From Anoplolepis gracilipes (Eukaryota > Arthropoda > Insecta > Hymenoptera > Formicidae), in the NCBI RefSeq assembly GCF_047496725.1, contig NC_132973.1:15182233-15246232 (forward strand): a stretch of 64,000 bases of DNA, in the 5' to 3' direction. Shown piece by piece: positions 57,023-64,000 of the stretch. Made by a program: the position numbers and the translations under genes. The notes beneath the pieces are model-generated. The model did no database searches and was not told the origin of the DNA. It worked only from the letters and a program-made list of their open reading frames with translations. The stretch's first letter is position 1. Every line of letters begins with the position of its first letter.

Positions 57023-57112
57023 AAAGAAATTTTGTAAGGAAGGAAATGACATTAATAAACTATTAATATAAGAACTTTTGTGTACTATTGTTCGTAAAGC
57101 CATTATTGTACA

Positions 57113-58220
57113 TATTGTTGATTTATCTAATATAACGAACGGAATATATATACTAAATTTAAACTGTTTAATTTTTTTTATTTTTTTTTTTTTTTTATGT
57201 TGAATGTGATTTCGGCTTCCAAATTGTTCTATCACATTGTAAATTTTTCAAAATTGTGACATGATGAAGCAATTTAGAAACCAGAATCATATTTAGCGTA
57301 AAAAAAGCTACAAAAAGTAGTTGTTCTTTTTCTTATATTTTTTTTGTTGAACTCGTGTAATATATCATTGTTTTCTAGAAAATTTGTAATTTTCTGCGAA
57401 AATTACAAATTGTTAAAACAAAAATCCTTTCATTAAAAATTGCCAAGAGTGCACAGATATATCTGGCGCTCTAAAGAAATCTCGTACATAAAAATTGTTG
57501 TGAAAATACATACATGCACATGCAAAAATAAGAATAGGTAAAAAACGTAATATCGGCCAGTAACTCGTATACGACTCGTCCCATATCGACAGCGTGTCGT
57601 TGCAAGCGTATCTGATAATGCAAATTGCATTTTTACAATCTCTCTCCGACGCTGATGTAATCCGGCGTGCAACCGCGGAAAGGGTCCGCACTCGTCAGCA
57701 TGGAATTTACCACTTCGGAGCATGACGAAGAAGAGAGAAGGAAAGAGTAGAGCACCGTGAGATGCGAGTAATCGAGGATTATTTATGATATACGCGGAAA
57801 ATTTCTGTATCACGCATACAGAAAATCTCTGTATCCCCGTTGGTTTCTACAAACATTGTTCTTCATATTTCTTTTCAACTCGAATATCGATTATCATACT
57901 ATTTTACAGACACGGAAGCAGAACATACAAATGGCTAAATATAATATTATTATATATAACAGTCGATATCTATATTAAAAATATTATACAGCACATACTA
58001 TTAATGCCTAATTTATAATCAGAAAATATTAAATTTTTAAAAGACGCAACTGTAATGATTCTAGACTAGCAATAAGAAAAAAGTAATTTTAGATATATAC
58101 ACGTAAAAACGTTTCTTCTAAATAAAAATTTCTAAAGTAAAGTTTAAGTTCGTTAATTCGAAATGGAAAAACTAGAGAGTTTAATTAAGTATTAATTTTT
58201 CAAGTTTAATTAAAGTATTA
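57113..58220. other. AT-rich DNA, no gene recognised
   Basis: A T-rich run at 57172-57196 adjoins the inverted-arm element. A mild GC-richer patch lies at 57540-57780. No supported feature. Confidence 0.5.
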
Positions 58221-59230
58221 GTTTTTCCATTAATGTGTGGCGAATAAAAATAACGTTGCACAACAGGCCTTATTCTCTCTCAGGTCTTCGTCGGGACGTC
58301 GGTCGCAGGATTGTTGTCGTCGGGTCACCGGTCCCCGCTGTAAAAAGTCGCCCCTCGTTTTCTACCTTCTCTTGCCCCCTCCTGTCCCCCCCTCCCCCCC
58401 CCCGTCTTTGCTGACGCGCGCGTCTCTCGATTTGCCTCGAGTCAAAAGTTACGGACGGACTGACGGACAGGTGACGCAGACGGATGCCGCTCATTTGTCT
58501 CGCTTCGAGTGGAGCGAGCGAGATCATACAGGGTGGGACCGTAGCATGGAGGGACGCGAGGGGCTGGAGAAAGAAAGAGAGGGAATCTAAAAAGAGAGAA
58601 AGAAAGAGAAAGAGAGAGAGATGCAACTAAGGGCGGTCGTAGAGAGACCGAGGAGGATGGGAAGATAGTTTTCGGGCGAAAGGGACTCCCCGTCGCGTCG
58701 GGCCTCCCGCTGGCGGCGGTCAATTTGCTGCTCTTTTTTTTCTTATCCGCTTGTTCCCCCTCGCCCGCCCCTCAAGGTCCTCCTCTCCCTCTTCTTTCTC
58801 TCCTCTTTTTCTTTCATTACGCCAAAACTCTCGACCACGAGAATCTCCTCTCTTTTCTTCATGCCTTTCTTCCATCAATTTCTTTATTTCCCGTTTGATC
58901 TCTCATTTTCGCTTTCAGTTCCTTTCTCTTTCTCCAGATTTCTTTTTTGCTCTTTATCAAAGGTTTTCATTTCGCAGGTGAGTGAGATTATTTTTTTCTG
59001 AGTGAAATGCGCGGTGTAATCGCGCCACGTGCAACGCGAGTTTGAAATTGACGGGAAGTTCTCGCTTCGGGAACTGACCAAGTCAACTTTTTGGCGAGAT
59101 TGAGTTATACATATACCACCGATGTGATCTGCGATAAGGATTGAAATTAGGTCAAATCTGTTTTCCCTGTGGCAGTAGATGAATGTTACATTTTCAGACA
59201 ACGTCCACTAGATTCAAATCCGATATTCTT
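58221..59230. other. GC-rich island with C-rich, GA-rich and CT-rich tracts
   Basis: A C-rich run (58376-58402), a GACGGACTGACGGACAG segment (58452-58469), a GA-rich tract (58560-58620) and a pyrimidine-rich stretch (58735-58960). Promoter-like by composition only; the frames on both strands are composition artefacts. Confidence 0.35.
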
Positions 59231-60590
59231 TGAATGGCAGCTCTTTTTTTCAAAATGTCGATACAGCCGATTGTTTACTTGTAACGAATCATTGAAGATT
59301 TATAGATCATCTGTCGAAAATAAATTATAAATACTTAGAGCACATAGAAGATCGGAATTCTCGATTATATGTAGGGTCGATGATTTTCGAACGTTCCTTT
59401 CCGAAAGCGCTGTTGTTGCTAATTATCAAAGGCAAAATGAATTTCGTTGGTTAAATGTAACAAACATGTTGCAATTATTATGATTATTATAATTAGTGCG
59501 ATGCATTATCTCTTTGATCGTAACGGGGAATACATTGTATATTTGAAATGAGCATAACGGCAGCTCTCGCCATAGCCTTTGCGCGAAACATGGTAATGCA
59601 ACACGACTTGGGTAAAATATAAGCCTTTTCTATGCATATCTCTCGCTTTTTTTTTCCTTTTTCGTCTCATGAGTTTCTACATTTGTAATTGCGAAATTTT
59701 CACCGTCCGACTCACTCGTATATATCGATCCTACTTTCTACGCTCTTTCATTTCTCTTTCTCTCTCTTTCTCTTCACTGGTTTGATTCTAAAAACCATGT
59801 GTGTATCATAACAAAGAATGGCTTTACTCTGATGAAAAATTTTAATATTAAAAATGTTTTAAATTAAATTTTAAATTATATTTATTTTCATTTTTTCTAA
59901 AATTCTAAAGAGCAGAAATTAATTTTCGCATATCTTTATATTTTTAAAAATATATCAACTGTAAAGTATTATAAGTAAAAAATTATTAAATTTAAAAAGC
60001 AAGGCATTTTTGGGGATTTATATTATTTGATTTAAAATGGTATTCCATGCCAGTAAACCCGAATAAAATTTTACGTAAATGCCTTTAGAATTTCGTTAAT
60101 ATATGAAAAATGTGATTTGACTAGCAAAGTTTCGTCTTCATTAAATTTGTTAATAAGTAATCGATTTTTTATAAGAATTTAATTTTCAAAAATTAAAAAG
60201 TGCGTGTAATTTGAAACAGACAATTGTATTCAAATTTTGTGTACAAACATATTCATAAACAATAAAAATATCTATGAATTTTATATTTGTGCCAATTATA
60301 AAAAATCAGTATTTACTTACAAACAAATTTAAAGAAAAAATATTGCAAACCAGACCAAATGACACATATACATTTAAATACTAGATAAGTACGTACAATA
60401 TTTCATAAAATCTCTTTTTTTATTTTTACACTTAATAATAAAATATAAAATTAAGCAAATTTATAAATTTAAAATATCGTGTAAAATTGCCAGCGTGTAC
60501 GAAATAATAATTTTTCATATCGGCAAATTCAAAATATTATTTCGTTTTTCATGACGAAGAACATATTCCACGTATTTTTACACAGCGATG
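59231..60590. other. Mostly AT-rich DNA, no gene recognised
   Basis: Strongly AT-rich from 59800 to 60590, with no repeat or coding signal of note. Confidence 0.55.

Positions 60591-60593
<3 letters not shown>

Positions 60594-60681
<88 letters not shown>
60594..60681. repeat. Uninterrupted AG microsatellite, 88 bp
   Basis: About 44 perfect AG units, the longest pure dinucleotide repeat in the window. The opposite strand reads as a spurious Leu/Ser frame. Confidence 0.97.
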
Positions 60682-60687
<6 letters not shown>

Positions 60688-62466
60688 CGTTCCAACAGTC
60701 CGATAAGCCACGAAGCGTGCTTTTCTTTCCGCGAAAAGCTGCGCTACTGTAATATCCTTAATCCTAAGGTGCAGTTTCCTCCTTGGATCTCTTTTCGCGA
60801 GCGCGGAACGAGCGAAGCGTCGACCGAACTTGGTTCCGTTATGACATCGCGGGTTATACGATTCTCTTTATTATCGTCAGCTTTTCAAAAGGAATTCCGC
60901 CGATAACACATCTCTTCCACGGGGTCCAAAAGTCTTTCTCAGCGATGTCCGAGAGGGAAGCGCTCTGAAAGATTCTCAAGAAAACACCTAGACGCGAACG
61001 TTAAAAAAACTTGCCGGAACACAGCTGTCTGCAATCACTGGATTCGTGGCGGCGTTTCTGCATTTTAACGCGGACATGCAATGACGAAGATTTTTTTTTA
61101 TTTTTTTGTATTAACCCCTTGCACTCATAATAATTTGGTTTTATCGTAGGATATTGTTATCATTACCTTTCGATAGATTATCTTATTCCAAGATCACGGC
61201 TTCCTATTTAATCTTCAAGATTGCAAGATGATATCTCATGGTATGTACGAATATTATCAATAATGCTTGAAAAGCACAATAAATGCGTATAAGATTCTTT
61301 TCCCAACATTACGAGAGTCTCGATAACATCTTTGAAAAATCTTCGCCTTTAAATCTGAAAATATCTTATTGCTGTGATATAATTTATTAAGCTTGACTTT
61401 AATGATCAATAGATTGCAATTGTGACAGGAACTATATTTTGCAAAAGCCTTTATTCTTTTCTTGTGAACTTAGATATATTTATTATTTATTATTGTTAGT
61501 AATATGAAAAATGCGGATTGATTTATTGTGAAAATGAATGAAATCTGTAAGAATAATCTTTTACAAAAACTTAATTAAATCCAGTAATCAAATAATTCAT
61601 CACTCCCTGCGGATTGCTTTGCGATTTTTCTGTCTACGGTTTCTTCGCGATTGTCGAAATCCCCTTCGTCATGTATCGCGATCGGATTTATGCCGTCCCT
61701 CTAGGAAGCGGAACAACGCATCGCATCCCCGGCGCTATTCCCGCTATTACGCTCGCTCACCAGCAAATCTTCCTTTTTTCGCGCGATCAACGCGGCTACT
61801 CGCACGTGAAATCGCTCGCATAGCAAACCGACAATACCTCAATTCTCGCCGCGAAAAGGAACGGCCAGACCCGCCACCTCCTTCTTGCCTTTGTCGCTGC
61901 CGGCCTTCCTCTCCCTCTCCCTCTCCCTCTCCCTCTCACTCTTTTTCTTCTCGTCATCTGCTCGCAAACGTTATTTCTACCATTATGTTTACTCACACTC
62001 CTTTTCCTTCCTTGTCGCTTCATCGCCGACCATCTCCTCTTCCTCACGCGGTTACGTTGCGAAGGAGGCGTTACGAGCAATCCCGTTTTCTCGAATACAC
62101 GCGCACCTAGGAAGCTCATGTCCTCGAGATCTCGTCGCACTCTCTCGAACGGTTTCTCGATTCTCCGCGGCTCGTCAGGAGGCCCCTCTATTATACAAGG
62201 TACGCTTGAAAACGCGGTGACGTGTCCTTCATAATTCAAGAACTGGCGACTTTGGAGAGAAACCATGGCGAATCATCGTTTCTTCCGCGATTTAAAAATG
62301 TGTTATAATAAATATTATTATAGTTAAATCTCCAATTCAATTCTTCATAGATAAAAATGTGAAAAATTCACCTGAATAAGGTGGATAACTGGACGATAAA
62401 TCCAAGAGCCATGACTTAAGAACTAATATTATACATACCTAGCAATTCAACGATAAGACAACTTGT

Positions 62467-62503
<37 letters not shown>

Positions 62504-62559
62504 TCTCGATTCAATATACAAACGAGGATGCGTTTATATTTTGCGTAAGGTAAATTTAA
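60682..62559. other. Mixed composition DNA, no gene recognised
   Basis: A pyrimidine-rich CTCCCT tandem lies at 61908-61940 and a GA tract at 62471-62501. The 190-residue + strand frame (61538-62110) is Arg/Ser/Pro-rich without domains and overlaps a similar - strand frame, so it is not called. Confidence 0.45.
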
Positions 62560-63310
62560 CTCGATTGGACGAAAATCAGAGATAACGCTCGCTGATTTGC
62601 GTCCGGTGATACCGGCAATAATTAATTGGCGTACTTTCCGCGAGCGGCGTCGAGCGCGACGGCGAGTGTTCCGCGACGTTCCTTCATTTCTTAGCATCGG
62701 AATTAATAAGCTTCATTATCCGCCGCGCTGCCGGAGTAATTAATTTTCGCTTGTAATTGATATTGGAACGATCGCGCTACCGCGTGTGCCCGTTTACGAT
62801 GCGTAACCTCTCGAGTTCTTTTGCCGTTTGAATAATATTATTCCACATCTTCGCACGATACCGAAAGAAAGGTCTTAGTACGCAATTTAATTTTTCTTCC
62901 GTCATTTCGATATTTCGTTCTAATAAGTAAATGACATAGTAAACTTGAGTATTGTATTTTTTATAGTTATGTAATAAATAAAGATTAAGTTATATATGTA
63001 TATTTCTCTCGTATGAAATATTCATTAGTTTGATCGAATCGACGATTGATAATTGTTAATATAAGTTTAACGCAAATATATCTCATGGAGTTTTCAATTT
63101 AATTATTGCCGCTGCCACACGAGTCTAATTATTGTAAATTATTATCGTGCGCCGATAATGTTATTCATTAATGAGCCAGTAATGCTGATAATTGATTTTA
63201 TTTGCCAATTACTACATAAAAGTATTTCTTTCTTGCATGCATTGCCACCCATTATGACACGACGTATATTATTTATCATGTAATAACAAGGTTGGCTAAT
63301 TTCTAATAAT
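62560..63310. promoter_or_regulatory. AATTA-dense complex block, possible developmental enhancer
   Basis: Many homeodomain cores (ATAATTAATTGG, AGTAATTAATTTTCG, TTGTAATTGAT, TCTAATTATTG, CATTAATGAGC, GATAATTGATT) are interleaved with CpG words in non-repetitive sequence with no open frame. This texture is typical of conserved non-coding elements near developmental genes. Function is inference. Confidence 0.35.
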
Positions 63311-63870
63311 ATCAACATTGAATTATTTAATTACATTAGTATTTGGATTATGATATATTTTATAGATTGCATCATTTTATTTTTTTCCACGTATTTTCTT
63401 CTTCATTAGATATTTAAATATATTTCTAATATTGTTTTCGGTATTTTTAATATCTATACATACTGCTCATGTATGATAATTGTAGACTTAGTTTAAAAAA
63501 ACACTTTAATACATGAGCAACTAAATTTTAAATCTTGACAAAAACTACAAATGACAGAACCTAACTGAACAATGTTAATATATGATTAAAATTATATGAA
63601 ATATTTATAATATATCCATATATTTTTGAAAACGATTAAATTGCAATGGATTAATTTACTAATTATTATAGATACTCATCAATGTTTTACTCAATTTTTT
63701 CATTGTCTTTCCGCCCCTTTGCGTTCAAGAAATTGACAAATCCCAACGTACCTTCCCCTTTGCGTCCGTTCTTTCTGCCTTTTTCTCGTGTTTCACGTCC
63801 TTCGATCCGGCAGCGGCTTCGAGGTCCAAGAGAAGTCCGAGAGGTCTTTCTCTCCTTTTCTCTTTCCTTT
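63311..63870. other. AT-rich DNA, then pyrimidine-rich DNA
   Basis: No gene recognised. The - strand frames ending here are reading frames through the adjacent GA repeat. Confidence 0.5.
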
Positions 63871-63875
63871 TCTTT

Positions 63876-63876
63876 C

Positions 63877-63939
<63 letters not shown>
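63876..63939. repeat. CT microsatellite, about 64 bp
   Basis: Nearly pure CT repeat within a longer pyrimidine-rich segment (63840-64000). Confidence 0.95.
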
Positions 63940-63945
<6 letters not shown>

Positions 63946-64000
63946 ATTTCCTCCTCGTTTCCCGCAACTCCCTCGCGCATCTTCTCTTTTTCTCGCAGGC

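Larger units (their letters stand above)
56691..57112. mobile_element. Inverted pair of about 200 bp arms, Penelope-like-element relic carrying hammerhead motifs
   Basis: The left arm (56691 to about 56895) is inversely repeated in the right arm (about 56897-57112), from the outer TGTACAATAATGGCTTTACG to the inner AAAACTAGTGTGTCACTCC phrase, with small indels. The centre carries three copies of the AAAATGGAGTGACACACTAG phrase or its complement. Each arm holds a minimal hammerhead-ribozyme core next to a GGTGG/CCACC stem. Such loop-less stem III hammerheads are known from the pseudo-LTRs of Penelope-like retroelements. Assignment to that class is inference; no reverse transcriptase or GIY-YIG frame is present here. 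Confidence 0.7.

Noticed and set aside
61538..62266. 190-residue + strand and 156-residue - strand frames
   Set aside because: They overlap, are Arg/Ser/Pro-rich, contain no recognisable motif and rest on a CTCCCT tandem.

Overview
The window is eukaryotic nuclear DNA, almost certainly from an insect. It has spliced genes with short GT-AG introns, AT-rich intergenic DNA broken by GC-rich islands, many long AG/CT and TA microsatellites, and small non-autonomous transposons. The encoded proteins are typical arthropod orthologues. The alternation of AT-rich DNA with CpG-containing islands and the dense GA tracts suggest Hymenoptera, perhaps an ant. That placement is inference.

Only two protein-coding genes can be supported, both in the first 18 kb. 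A seven-exon gene on the + strand (coding part 1366-5458, 979 residues) encodes the JmjC histone lysine demethylase KDM2, with JmjC, CXXC, PHD, F-box and leucine-rich repeats all visible in order. An eight-exon gene on the - strand (17452 down to 9700, 674 residues) encodes an actin-binding-type protein with a polyproline tract, two WH2 motifs, long coiled coils and acidic runs. It may be the insect sarcomere protein SALS, but that name is a hypothesis. The two genes converge, with about 4.2 kb between their stop codons. Each upstream end lies in a GC-rich promoter-like region: a perfect NRF1/Ewg palindrome upstream of KDM2, and a perfect CRE plus a MEF2-like site upstream of the WH2 gene.

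From about 18 to 64 kb I find no convincing coding exon, tRNA, rRNA or CRISPR array. This 46 kb holds AT-rich stretches, GC-rich islands with homeodomain-type AT cores that look like regulatory blocks, strand-asymmetric purine tracts (23.4-24.4, 37.7-38.4 and 41.9-42.6 kb), and repeats. It may be the regulatory flank or a giant intron of a developmental gene outside the window.

The most interesting object is at 56691-57112. It is a pair of roughly 200 bp inverted arms, and each arm carries a complete minimal hammerhead-ribozyme motif of the kind known from Penelope-like retroelements. Other mobile or repeat structures are a 220 bp TA-flanked MITE with a partial tandem duplication (20064-20681), a perfect 65 bp inverted repeat beside the KDM2 promoter (401-534), an inverted repeat around a TA tract (28579-28696), a possible TIR element (40731-41150), and a small family of diverged local repeats at 50.5-53.4 kb.
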